From Nitrogeniibacter aestuarii (GTDB lineage: Bacteria; Pseudomonadota; Gammaproteobacteria; Burkholderiales; Rhodocyclaceae), in NCBI RefSeq assembly GCF_017309585.1, contig NZ_CP071321.1, positions 3,100,001 through 3,164,000 on the forward strand: a DNA stretch of 64,000 nucleotides, given 5' to 3'. The translations under genes were made by a program, and so were the position numbers. The notes under the pieces were generated by a model that did no database searches, was not told where the DNA came from, and saw only the letters and a program-made list of their open reading frames with translations. Below, piece after piece: positions 16,503-24,118 of the stretch; position 1 is the first letter of the stretch, and each line of letters starts with the position of its first letter.

Positions 16503-18299
16503 ATGCGTACTCACTACTGCGGCCAGGTTACGGCGGCCGACCTCGACCAGATCGTCACCATCAGCGGCTGGGTCCATCGTCGTCGCGACCACGGAGGCGT
16601 GATCTTCATCGACCTTCGCGACCGGGAAGGCCTGGTCCAGGTGGTTTGCGATCCCGATCGCCCCGACATGTTCGCCATCGCCGAATCCGTGAGGAACGAG
16701 TTCGTACTCAAGATGACCGGCAAGGTGCGCCGCCGTCCGGAGGGTACCGAAAACGCCAATCTGACCTCAGGCGAGATCGAAGTACTGTGCCACGAAATCA
16801 CGGTGCTCAACGCCTCCGCCACACCCCCGTTCCAGGTGGACGACGAAAATCTCTCCGAGACGACGCGTCTGGCCAACCGCGTCATCGATCTGCGCCGCCC
16901 CTACATGCAGCGCAACCTCATGCTCCGTTACAAGGTCAGCATGGCCTTCCGTCGCTTCCTGGACGCGAACGGCTTCATCGATGTCGAGACCCCCATGCTC
17001 ACCAAGAGCACGCCAGAAGGCGCCCGCGACTACCTCGTGCCGTCGCGTGTCCATCCGGGCCAGTTCTTCGCCCTGCCCCAGTCTCCGCAGCTCTTCAAGC
17101 AATTGCTGATGGTTGCCGGGTTTGATCGGTACTATCAGATCACCAAGTGCTTCCGCGATGAAGACCTGCGAGCTGACCGCCAGCCCGAATTCACCCAGGT
17201 CGATATCGAGACCTCCTTCATGGAGGAAAACGACATCATGAACCTGATGGAATCGCTGATTCGCACCGTGTTCAGCGAGGCGCTGGATGTGGCACTGCCG
17301 AACCCGTTCCCGCGCATGCCCTACAGAGAGGCCATGGCCCGTTTCGGTTCAGACAAACCCGATCTGCGCGTCACGCTCGAGTTCACCGATCTGACCGACG
17401 TGATGAAGAACGTCGAGTTCAAGGTCTTTTCCGGACCGGCCAGCAGCGGCGGTCGCGTCGCGGGCCTGCTGATCCCGGGTGGCGCCGAGCTTTCACGCGG
17501 CGAAATCGACGAATACACCAAGTTCGTGGGCATTTACGGTGCGCGTGGACTGGCCTGGATCAAGTTCAATGAAGTGGCCAAAGGCCGCGAGGGCATGCAG
17601 TCGCCCATCGTCAAGAACCTGTCGGACGACGCCCTGGCCGCGATCGTTGAACGCTCAGGCGCCAAGGATGGCGACCTCATGTTCTTCGGTGCCGACAAGG
17701 AAAAGGTCGTCAACGATGCGCTCGGCGCTCTGCGCGTGAAGATCGGCCACGAAAAGAACCACCTGAATGGCGAGGCATGGATGCCGGTCTGGGTGACCGA
17801 CTTCCCCATGTTCGAGTATGACGAAGACGACAATCGCTGGACGGCCTGCCACCATCCGTTTACGTCCCCCAAGGACGAGCATGTAGCGTTGCTGGAGACG
17901 GATCCGGGCAAGTGTCTCGCCAAAGCCTATGACATTGCGCTCAACGGCTGGGAGATCGGGGGTGGCTCGGTCCGTATTCACCGCGCAGACGTTCAGGAGA
18001 AGGTGTTCCGGGCCCTCAACATCGGTGACGATGAAGCCAAACTCAAGTTCGGCTTCCTGCTTGACGCCCTGAAGTTCGGTGCGCCTCCCCACGGTGGGCT
18101 GGCCTTTGGCCTGGACCGCGTGGTCACCTTGATGACCGGAGCGGATTCGATTCGTGACGTCATCGCCTTCCCGAAGACCCAGCGTGCCCAGTGCCTGCTT
18201 ACCGATGCGCCCGGCGAAGTGGACGAGACCCAGTTGCGCGATCTGCATATCCGCCTGCGCAAAAAGGTGGAAACAGCGGTGGAAGTCGACAAGGCCTGA
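16503..18299 (+). CDS. aspS: Aspartyl-tRNA synthetase
   Basis: This is a 598-residue bacterial class II synthetase. The N-terminal OB-fold anticodon-binding domain reads GWVHRRRDHGGVIFIDLRD. Motif 2 reads FRDEDLRADRQPEF, a bacterial GAD insertion covers ~300-430, and motif 3 is GLAFGLDRVV. It charges tRNA-Asp; whether it also mischarges tRNA-Asn was not resolved. ATG 16503 (MRTHYCG) is the conserved start. An upstream ATG at 16452 would add 17 residues not typical of the family. Confidence 0.97.
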   Translation: MRTHYCGQVTAADLDQIVTISGWVHRRRDHGGVIFIDLRDREGLVQVVCDPDRPDMFAIAESVRNEFVLKMTGKVRRRPEGTENANLTSGEIEVLCHEITVLNASATPPFQVDDENLSETTRLANRVIDLRRPYMQRNLMLRYKVSMAFRRFLDANGFIDVETPMLTKSTPEGARDYLVPSRVHPGQFFALPQSPQLFKQLLMVAGFDRYYQITKCFRDEDLRADRQPEFTQVDIETSFMEENDIMNLMESLIRTVFSEALDVALPNPFPRMPYREAMARFGSDKPDLRVTLEFTDLTDVMKNVEFKVFSGPASSGGRVAGLLIPGGAELSRGEIDEYTKFVGIYGARGLAWIKFNEVAKGREGMQSPIVKNLSDDALAAIVERSGAKDGDLMFFGADKEKVVNDALGALRVKIGHEKNHLNGEAWMPVWVTDFPMFEYDEDDNRWTACHHPFTSPKDEHVALLETDPGKCLAKAYDIALNGWEIGGGSVRIHRADVQEKVFRALNIGDDEAKLKFGFLLDALKFGAPPHGGLAFGLDRVVTLMTGADSIRDVIAFPKTQRAQCLLTDAPGEVDETQLRDLHIRLRKKVETAVEVDKA

Positions 18300-18316
18300 C
18301 TTCAGGCGGCAAAGAC

Positions 18317-18342
18317 AAAAGGCGGCCTTGGCCGCCTTTTTT
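18317..18342 (+). terminator. Intrinsic terminator of aspS
   Basis: Perfect GGCGGCC / GGCCGCC stem with a TT loop, an A-run before it and six T after it. Confidence 0.93.
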
Positions 18343-18420
18343 CATACCAGATCGATTCAAGATCGGCTCATACTGGCCGAAATAGGAACAGATACCTACG
18401 CCCGGGCACCAAAACCTCTT

Positions 18421-20046
18421 ATGGCAGATCTGTCATCACTCTCCGCCCTGCTGATCGAAGCACACCCGAACATGCGCACCCAGTTGCGCAACATGCTCGG
18501 CGAAGTTGGCATTCAGAAAGTCCACATGGCGGTCTCTGCCGGCGCCGCGGTGCGCAAACTGCGCGAAATCACCTTCGACCTCATCCTGTGCGAGTACCAC
18601 ATTGGTGACGGCCAGGACGGCCAGCACCTGCTCGAAGACCTTCGCCACAACAACATCATTCCACTGCGAACACTGTTCATGATGGTGACCGGGGAGCGTC
18701 AGTACGAAAAGGTGGTCTCGGCCGCCGAACTGGCACCCAACGATTACCTGCTCAAGCCGTTCGCGGCTGACTCGCTCTTCTCGCGCATCTCAAAGGCCGT
18801 CATCAAACGCGCTGCCTTTCTGCCCATCTATGCCTTGATCGAGGATGACGACACCCCCGCCGCAATTCGCGCGTGCAAGGAAGCCGAACAGATTTACCCC
18901 CAATACCAGATCGACTTCATGCGCCTGAGGGCCGAACTTCACATCGCAGCCGGCGAGGCAGAGGCGGCAGAAGCGCTCTACAAAGAAGTGCTGGAAATGC
19001 GCGCCGTGCCCTGGGCTCGCCTTGGTCTCGCCAAAGCCCTCTACATGAAAAAACAGTTTGGCGAAGCCGAAGACATTCTTGAAGGCCTGGTCGAGGAAAA
19101 CGAGCAATTCATTGACGCCTACGATTGGCTCGCCCGCACCCGGGAAGCGGCAGGCCAACTCGAAGCGGCCAAGGATGTGCTGCTTCGCGCCACCGCGGTG
19201 TCGCCACATCGACTGAGCCGCCTGCGCCGTCTCGGCGGCATTGCGCTCGACATGGGCGACGCCAAAACGGCCGAATCGGTGCTCGCTGAGGTTGTACGCA
19301 AAGGCAAGTATTCCGACTTTCGCGATCCGGAAGATCATGTCTTTCTGGTTCAGGCCCAGATTGGCAGCGGTGATATCGAGGCCGCTGCCGCGACCTTGCG
19401 AGATCTCGACAAGACCATGAGTAGCACCGAAGCGGGCAAACTCTGCACATCGCTATCAGCCGCCATGCTTCACAACAAGGTGGGCGATAGCACCAAAGCA
19501 AGGGCCGCCGTCGAACGGGCGCTTGGCGAATCCCGACGACTGGGCAAGATGTCGCTTGGCATGAAACAGGAGCTGGCGCGCGCCTGCTTCGACAACGGGA
19601 TGGAGGAAGAGGGCAAGGATGTGGTCCTCGATATCATGAGGACCGCCGAAAATCCTCGTGCCGTTGAAAAAACCCAGCAGATGCTGACGGAACGCGGTCA
19701 CGGCGATCTGGCTCAGAATCTCGCGCGCCAGGTTCATACCGAAGTGCGAGCACTCGTTGCTGCCGGAGCACAGAAGGCCAAGGCCGGCGACTTCGACGGT
19801 GCTGTGACCGAGATGCTCAGTGCCGTCAACAAGATGCCGAATAACACCCACGTCCTGTTCAACGCCGCCCTCGCCCTGCTGCGCCACATCGAAAACTGTG
19901 GCTGGAACGACAAGTATTCAACGCAGGCACGCTCACTGATCGAGCGCGTGCGGCGTCTTGACCCCGGCAATCAGCGGCTTCCTGCCTTGACGGATCTGCA
20001 CAAGAAACTGCAGGTCAAGTTCGGTATCGGCGAACTCCACGCCTGA
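18421..20046 (+). CDS. Receiver-TPR response-regulator-like protein with Glu at the acceptor site
   Basis: The 541-residue protein has an N-terminal CheY-like receiver (~5-125) and then ~400 residues of tetratricopeptide-like helical repeats. The receiver keeps the switch Thr (T90 in MMVTGE) and Lys (K112 in LLKPF). The acidic pocket reads E13-A14 instead of a pair of acids, and the expected phosphoacceptor Asp is Glu (E58 in LILCEYHIGDG). It is therefore probably not phosphorylated normally, and may be locked or regulated by binding. No output DNA-binding domain is seen; the TPR part suggests protein-protein scaffolding. It starts at ATG 18421, after the aspS terminator, with no clear Shine-Dalgarno. 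Confidence 0.85.
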   Translation: MADLSSLSALLIEAHPNMRTQLRNMLGEVGIQKVHMAVSAGAAVRKLREITFDLILCEYHIGDGQDGQHLLEDLRHNNIIPLRTLFMMVTGERQYEKVVSAAELAPNDYLLKPFAADSLFSRISKAVIKRAAFLPIYALIEDDDTPAAIRACKEAEQIYPQYQIDFMRLRAELHIAAGEAEAAEALYKEVLEMRAVPWARLGLAKALYMKKQFGEAEDILEGLVEENEQFIDAYDWLARTREAAGQLEAAKDVLLRATAVSPHRLSRLRRLGGIALDMGDAKTAESVLAEVVRKGKYSDFRDPEDHVFLVQAQIGSGDIEAAAATLRDLDKTMSSTEAGKLCTSLSAAMLHNKVGDSTKARAAVERALGESRRLGKMSLGMKQELARACFDNGMEEEGKDVVLDIMRTAENPRAVEKTQQMLTERGHGDLAQNLARQVHTEVRALVAAGAQKAKAGDFDGAVTEMLSAVNKMPNNTHVLFNAALALLRHIENCGWNDKYSTQARSLIERVRRLDPGNQRLPALTDLHKKLQVKFGIGELHA

Positions 20047-20099
20047 GCTCGGCGCAATCCGTTGTTAAACTCGGGGCATTCACGCAACGAGTCGAATCG

Positions 20100-20504
20100 A
20101 TGAAGGGTCTGAACCACGGTCTGCTGGCGCTATTGACCGCCTGCGCTGTTCTGGTCGGATGCAATGACGCCCCTGAAACACCCCGCCTTGCGTCCGCCCA
20201 GCAACACACAGCCAGTGCCCGACAACTGGACACCCGCGGACTGCCACCTGAGGCAATCGACGTTCTGACGACCATCGAACATGGCGGCCCTTTCCCCTAC
20301 CGCAAGGACGGCACCACCTTTCAGAACCGTGAAAAGCGACTACCGGAACGCCCCCGTGGGTACTATCGCGAATACACCGTCCCCACCCCGAACGAGCGCA
20401 CCCGGGGCGCGCGACGTATCGTCACCGGCGGCAAACCACCCGAGGTGTTTTACTACACGCCCGACCACTACCGCAGCTTCAAGAAAATTCCGGAGCAACA
20501 ATGA
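20100..20504 (+). CDS. Secreted guanyl-specific ribonuclease (barnase/RNase Sa-type), predicted lipoprotein
   Basis: The 134-residue protein has a signal peptide with a lipobox LVGC (Cys21), then a spacer, then a microbial RNase N1/T1/barnase fold. The catalytic triad pattern is visible: E91 in YREYTVPTP, an Arg in RGARRIVTGG (R105/R106) and H123 in YYTPDHYRSF. Such enzymes cut RNA after G via a 2',3'-cyclic phosphate. The residue after Cys21 is Asn rather than Asp, so outer-membrane sorting is likely if it is lipidated. Its stop overlaps the barstar ATG (ATGA), so enzyme and inhibitor are translationally coupled. Confidence 0.85.
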   Translation: MKGLNHGLLALLTACAVLVGCNDAPETPRLASAQQHTASARQLDTRGLPPEAIDVLTTIEHGGPFPYRKDGTTFQNREKRLPERPRGYYREYTVPTPNERTRGARRIVTGGKPPEVFYYTPDHYRSFKKIPEQQ

Positions 20505-20911
20505 GCCCTGAGACGCTCGACACGTTCCTGTCCGGCGAGAACGGGATGCACTTTATCGACGCCGACACCACCACCTGCAGCGACCTGCTGGCCGGGAAGC
20601 ACGACGCACTTCTCGTTCACGCTCAACTCGGAGAGCACGCCAGCAGGGACACGGCGCTCACCGAGCTGGCCAGAGCGTTCGATATGCCCCGATGGTTCGG
20701 CCACAACTGGGATGCGCTTGAGGACTGCCTGACGGATCTCGAGTGGCTGCCCGAGCAGCCCATCGTCCTGTGCCTGATCGGCGCGCTGGAAGACGCAACC
20801 GATCGCGACACGCTGCTCGACATCCTTCAAAGCGCCTGCCAGTACTGGCAGGACGCGCAGCGCAAGTTTCACGTCCTCATGGACCTGCGACTCAAACACG
20901 ACAATGACTGA
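20501..20911 (+). CDS. Barstar-family ribonuclease inhibitor
   Basis: The 136-residue acidic protein carries the barstar signature FGHNWDALEDCLTDLEW (residues ~66-82), a helix known in barstar to plug the barnase active site. It lacks a signal peptide, so it acts in the cytoplasm and protects the producer from RNase before export. It overlaps the RNase gene by 4 bp and nudB by 8 bp. The coupling strongly supports a cognate enzyme-immunity pair. Confidence 0.9.
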   Translation: MSPETLDTFLSGENGMHFIDADTTTCSDLLAGKHDALLVHAQLGEHASRDTALTELARAFDMPRWFGHNWDALEDCLTDLEWLPEQPIVLCLIGALEDATDRDTLLDILQSACQYWQDAQRKFHVLMDLRLKHDND

Positions 20912-21347
20912 GCCTCAGGTTTTCAAACGCCCGGAATCAGTCATCGTCGCCCTTTGCACGCACGGTGGCCAAACCCTCGTTCTTCACCGACAGGCCCCTG
21001 CCCGGTTCTGGCAGTCCATCACCGGCAGCCTGGAAATCGGCGAAACGCCCCTTGAGGCAGCCCTTCGTGAGATCCAAGAAGAAACCGGGCTAGTGATCGC
21101 CCGCGACGCCGTGCGTGATCACCGCATGACCAACCGCTACGCCATTCCCGAAAAATGGGCAGCACGGTATGCGCCGGGCGAACGCCACAATACAGAACAC
21201 GTCTTCAGCGTCTGCCTCCCTGAGCCTGTCGATGTGCGTATCGACCCCTCTGAGCACAGTGACGCCCAATGGTGCAGTCTCGACGTTGCGATCGACCGGG
21301 TCTGGTCGTGGACGAACAAGGACTTGCTCACACTCCTGCTGACTTGA
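20904..21347 (+). CDS. nudB: Dihydroneopterin triphosphate diphosphatase (Nudix)
   Basis: The 147-residue Nudix hydrolase has the box GSLEIGETPLEAALREIQEETGL (about residues 41-63). The wording before it (FKRPESVIVALC...LHRQAPARFWQSITG) and the late WSWTNKD segment match NudB. NudB removes pyrophosphate from dihydroneopterin triphosphate in folate synthesis. In related bacteria nudB lies near aspS, as here. The RNase/barstar pair sits between them, suggesting a local insertion into an aspS-nudB neighbourhood. Confidence 0.9.
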   Translation: MTEPQVFKRPESVIVALCTHGGQTLVLHRQAPARFWQSITGSLEIGETPLEAALREIQEETGLVIARDAVRDHRMTNRYAIPEKWAARYAPGERHNTEHVFSVCLPEPVDVRIDPSEHSDAQWCSLDVAIDRVWSWTNKDLLTLLLT

Positions 21348-21356
21348 CAGGGGGGA

Positions 21357-21384
21357 CTTGAAATTTCCTCAGCTGTCCCGACAT
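21357..21384 (+). promoter_or_regulatory. Candidate sigma-32 (heat-shock) promoter of hsp20
   Basis: CTTGAAA at 21357-21363 is an exact match to the sigma-32 -35 consensus. Thirteen bases later, CCCGACAT (21377-21384) resembles the -10 CCCCATNT. The spacing is within the 11-16 bp range, and the element lies 39 bp ahead of the small heat-shock protein ATG. The prediction is by eye. Confidence 0.65.
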
Positions 21385-21422
21385 GGGTAACAGACGAGTC
21401 ACTGTCCAACAAGGAGGATGTC

Positions 21423-21836
21423 ATGAGCAATGTTGTTCGTCGTGATCCTTTTGAGGATCTGTTTCGAGGTTTTTTTGTTCGTCCGGTCGAGTTCGGTGCT
21501 CAGGGCGAAGCGCCTCAGTTGCGCGTGGAAGTGAAAGAGAATCCGGAAAACTACACGGTACATGCCGAATTGCCCGGCGTCGCCAAAGATGACATTCACG
21601 TGCACATTGATGGCCCTGTGGTGTCCATCAGCGCCGAACGCAAGGAAAACCGTGAGCAGAAGGAAGGCGAGCGTGTGCTGCGTAGCGAACGCTACTACGG
21701 CAAGGTGTCTCGTAGCTTCCAGCTCGGTCAGGACATTGACGAAGCGCAGTCGGTCGCGAAGTTCGTCGATGGGGTGCTTGAACTGACGCTGCCGAAAAAG
21801 GCCGAGGTCCAGGCCAAACGACTGAGTATTCAGTAA
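21423..21836 (+). CDS. Hsp20 / alpha-crystallin small heat-shock protein
   Basis: The 137-residue ATP-independent holdase has an alpha-crystallin domain (~35-125). Its core reads ENYTVHAELPGVAKDDIHV and the C-terminal beta strand GVLELTLPKK. A short IQ-containing tail is present rather than a classic IXI motif. A strong ribosome site (AAGGAGG) lies 5 bp before ATG 21423, and a sigma-32-like promoter lies upstream, so heat induction is expected. Confidence 0.95.
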   Translation: MSNVVRRDPFEDLFRGFFVRPVEFGAQGEAPQLRVEVKENPENYTVHAELPGVAKDDIHVHIDGPVVSISAERKENREQKEGERVLRSERYYGKVSRSFQLGQDIDEAQSVAKFVDGVLELTLPKKAEVQAKRLSIQ

Positions 21837-21887
21837 TACCGGACACAGTCATGCGCTTCGTTTGAACGAATCCACCAATTGATCAAG

Positions 21888-21918
21888 AATGGCGGGCATC
21901 CAGGTGCTCGCCATTTTT
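21888..21918 (+). terminator. Intrinsic terminator of hsp20 abutting the next start codon
   Basis: The AATGGCG / CGCCATT stem has an inner GCA/TGC extension and is followed by a short T-run. It ends one base before the ATG of the beta-helix gene, leaving no room for a normal Shine-Dalgarno sequence. Confidence 0.75.
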
Positions 21919-21919
21919 C

Positions 21920-23068
21920 ATGCTCAGACATCTTGTCGCCTTCGCTGCGGCGCTTCTTCTATCGACGCAGGCCACTGCTGCCTTGATCCGCGTCGGCCCG
22001 ACCGAAGCGATCAAACGCGTTTCAGTCGCCGCACGCCTTGCCCAGAGCGGAGACGTCGTCGAGATCCAGCCCGGCACCTATGTCGGCGACGTTGCGGTAT
22101 GGCGACAAAAGGAACTCACGATTGTCGGTCTGGGCAATGGCGCCATCCTGGTCGCCCATGGTCAGGCGGCCGAGGGCAAAGCCATCTGGGTGATTCCCGA
22201 TGGCAAGTTCCATATATCCAACATCTCGTTCCAGGGCGCCAGAGCGCCCGACCGGAACGGTGCCGGCATTCGCTTTGAAAAAGGCCATCTCGAACTCGTC
22301 AATTGCCGCTTCAGGGATAACCAGATGGGTGTGTTGACGGCACACGACCCGAACGCCGTGCTGGTCATTCGCGACAGCCTGTTTGCCGAAGCGCCGCACC
22401 AGAAGGATGTACTCCCCCACTTGCTGTACATCGGCCGTATCGGTCGCGCAGAGATCTGGGGGAGCCGCTTCGAGCGCGGGTATGCGGGCCATCTGATCAA
22501 ATCACGCGCCCGCGAAACTGGGCTCTACTACAACATGATCAATGACGGCCCGGACGGCAGCGCATCGTATGAAGTCGACCTGCCCAACGGCGGCGATGTC
22601 ACCATGCTTGGCAACATCATCGTTCAGGGTGAGAACACGCAGAATCCGGTCGTCATTGCCTACGGGGCCGAACACGCCCAATGGAGCAAGAACCGGCTCC
22701 GTCTGTCGCACAACACGCTGGTCAATGCGCGCTGGACGGGTGCCTGGTTCCTGCGGGTCTGGAAAGAAAAACTGCCTGAAGCCCAGGTGCTGGCTGTCAA
22801 TAACCTGACCGTCGGCGCGGGCATCCTGAGCATGACAAATGCCGGAGAATTTCAGGGAAACTATCCAGCGCTCCTGTCCATGCTCGATGATCCTTCTGAG
22901 ATGAACTACAGACTGGCCACGCCGGGCATCTATGCAGGACTGATATCACCCGCTGCGGAATTGGGCGCCGATCTCGTGCCAGCCATGGAGTTTCAACCTC
23001 CAAGAGGCACGCGCCCCATATCCAAACCCGAGCGCTGGTCGCCCGGCGCTTTGCAGCCGGGAAATTGA
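21920..23068 (+). CDS. Secreted right-handed parallel beta-helix protein
   Basis: The 382-residue protein has a clear signal peptide (MLRHLVAFAAALLLSTQATA). Repeated short strand-turn units follow (ISNISFQGARAP, LELVNCRFRDNQMGV, AEIWGSRFERG, VTMLGNIIVQG, LRLSHNTLVNAR), typical of the pectate-lyase-like beta-helix superfamily. Members bind, cleave or epimerise acidic polysaccharides. The catalytic set of a specific lyase family cannot be assigned from sequence alone, so the substrate is unknown. A terminator hairpin directly precedes the ATG, and translation signals are weak (only AGGTG 13 nt upstream). Confidence 0.75.
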   Translation: MLRHLVAFAAALLLSTQATAALIRVGPTEAIKRVSVAARLAQSGDVVEIQPGTYVGDVAVWRQKELTIVGLGNGAILVAHGQAAEGKAIWVIPDGKFHISNISFQGARAPDRNGAGIRFEKGHLELVNCRFRDNQMGVLTAHDPNAVLVIRDSLFAEAPHQKDVLPHLLYIGRIGRAEIWGSRFERGYAGHLIKSRARETGLYYNMINDGPDGSASYEVDLPNGGDVTMLGNIIVQGENTQNPVVIAYGAEHAQWSKNRLRLSHNTLVNARWTGAWFLRVWKEKLPEAQVLAVNNLTVGAGILSMTNAGEFQGNYPALLSMLDDPSEMNYRLATPGIYAGLISPAAELGADLVPAMEFQPPRGTRPISKPERWSPGALQPGN

Positions 23069-23157
23069 ATGAGCGCTAAAATAGTGCGGATTTGATCGAG
23101 CCCCAAGGCAGGTTGATCGCAGTTCATCGACACACGCTTTTGACTTTCAGGACCACC

Positions 23158-24054
23158 ATGACTCAAACGCACGAATCCATCACGCCCGCACGCAAGGCCG
23201 AGATCCTCGCCGAAGCCCTGCCCTACATCAAGCGCTTCTTCGACAAGACGATCGTCATCAAATACGGCGGCAACGCCATGACCGACCCGAAGCTCAAGGA
23301 TTGTTTCGCGCGCGACGTGGTGCTGCTCAAGCTGGTGGGCATGAACCCTGTGATCGTTCATGGTGGTGGCCCGCAGATCGAGAACCTCCTGAGCCGCGTT
23401 GGCAAGAAAGGGGAGTTCATTCAGGGCATGCGCGTGACCGATGCCGAGACCATGGAAGTGGTCGAGATGGTGCTCGGCGGTCAGGTGAACAAGGAAATCG
23501 TGAACCTGATCAATCAGCATGGCGGCAAGGCGGTTGGTCTCACGGGCAAGGATGCCCGCTTCATCCGTGCCAAGAAACTGCTGATGCAGAAGAAAGATGC
23601 GCCTCCGGGCGACGTGGTCGATGTCGGTCAGGTGGGCGAAATCACCCAGGTCGACCCCAGTCTGATCGCGTTTCTCGACCAGGGCGACTTCATCCCGGTC
23701 ATTGCGCCGATTGGTGTCGGTGAAGAAGGGGAAACCTACAACATCAATGCTGACGTCGTGGCGGGCAAGCTGGCGGAAATTCTCAAGGCCGAGAAGCTGG
23801 TGCTGCTGACCAACACCCCCGGCGTACTGGACCAGGCGGGCAAGCTGCTGACCGGCCTGACCCCGAAGGACATCGACGATCTGGTCGCCGACGGCACGCT
23901 CTCGGGCGGCATGCTACCGAAGATCGCCTCTGCACTGGATGCGGCCCGTAGCGGCGTCAATTCCGTTCACATCATCGATGGGCGGGTCGAGCACTGCCTG
24001 CTGCTCGAGATCCTGACGGATCATGGCGTCGGCACCATGATCAAAAGCCGCTGA
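23158..24054 (+). CDS. argB: Acetylglutamate kinase
   Basis: ArgB phosphorylates N-acetylglutamate, the second step of arginine synthesis. The 298-residue product has the amino-acid-kinase signatures IKYGGNAM (~35-42), VIVHGGGPQIENLL and NINADVVAGKLAEIL. It is full length. ATG 23158 (MTQTHESITPARK) was chosen over an upstream frame extension because it fits the family. It is a stand-alone unit ended by a strong bidirectional terminator shared with cysNC. Confidence 0.97.
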   Translation: MTQTHESITPARKAEILAEALPYIKRFFDKTIVIKYGGNAMTDPKLKDCFARDVVLLKLVGMNPVIVHGGGPQIENLLSRVGKKGEFIQGMRVTDAETMEVVEMVLGGQVNKEIVNLINQHGGKAVGLTGKDARFIRAKKLLMQKKDAPPGDVVDVGQVGEITQVDPSLIAFLDQGDFIPVIAPIGVGEEGETYNINADVVAGKLAEILKAEKLVLLTNTPGVLDQAGKLLTGLTPKDIDDLVADGTLSGGMLPKIASALDAARSGVNSVHIIDGRVEHCLLLEILTDHGVGTMIKSR

Positions 24055-24070
24055 GTCCGCGGCAGCACGC

Positions 24071-24101
24071 AAAAAAAGCGCCGCATCGCGGCGCTTTTTT
24101 G
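24071..24101. terminator. Bidirectional intrinsic terminator, argB / cysNC
   Basis: Perfect AGCGCCGC / GCGGCGCT stem with an ATC loop, an A7 run before and a T6 run after. It lies between convergent genes. Confidence 0.95.
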
Positions 24102-24118
24102 TTTCATGGTCAGACGGT

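Noticed and set aside
16452..18300. tRNA gene near aspS
   Set aside because: No cloverleaf-like sequence with GTTC-type T-loop and acceptor stem was found in the gaps around aspS.
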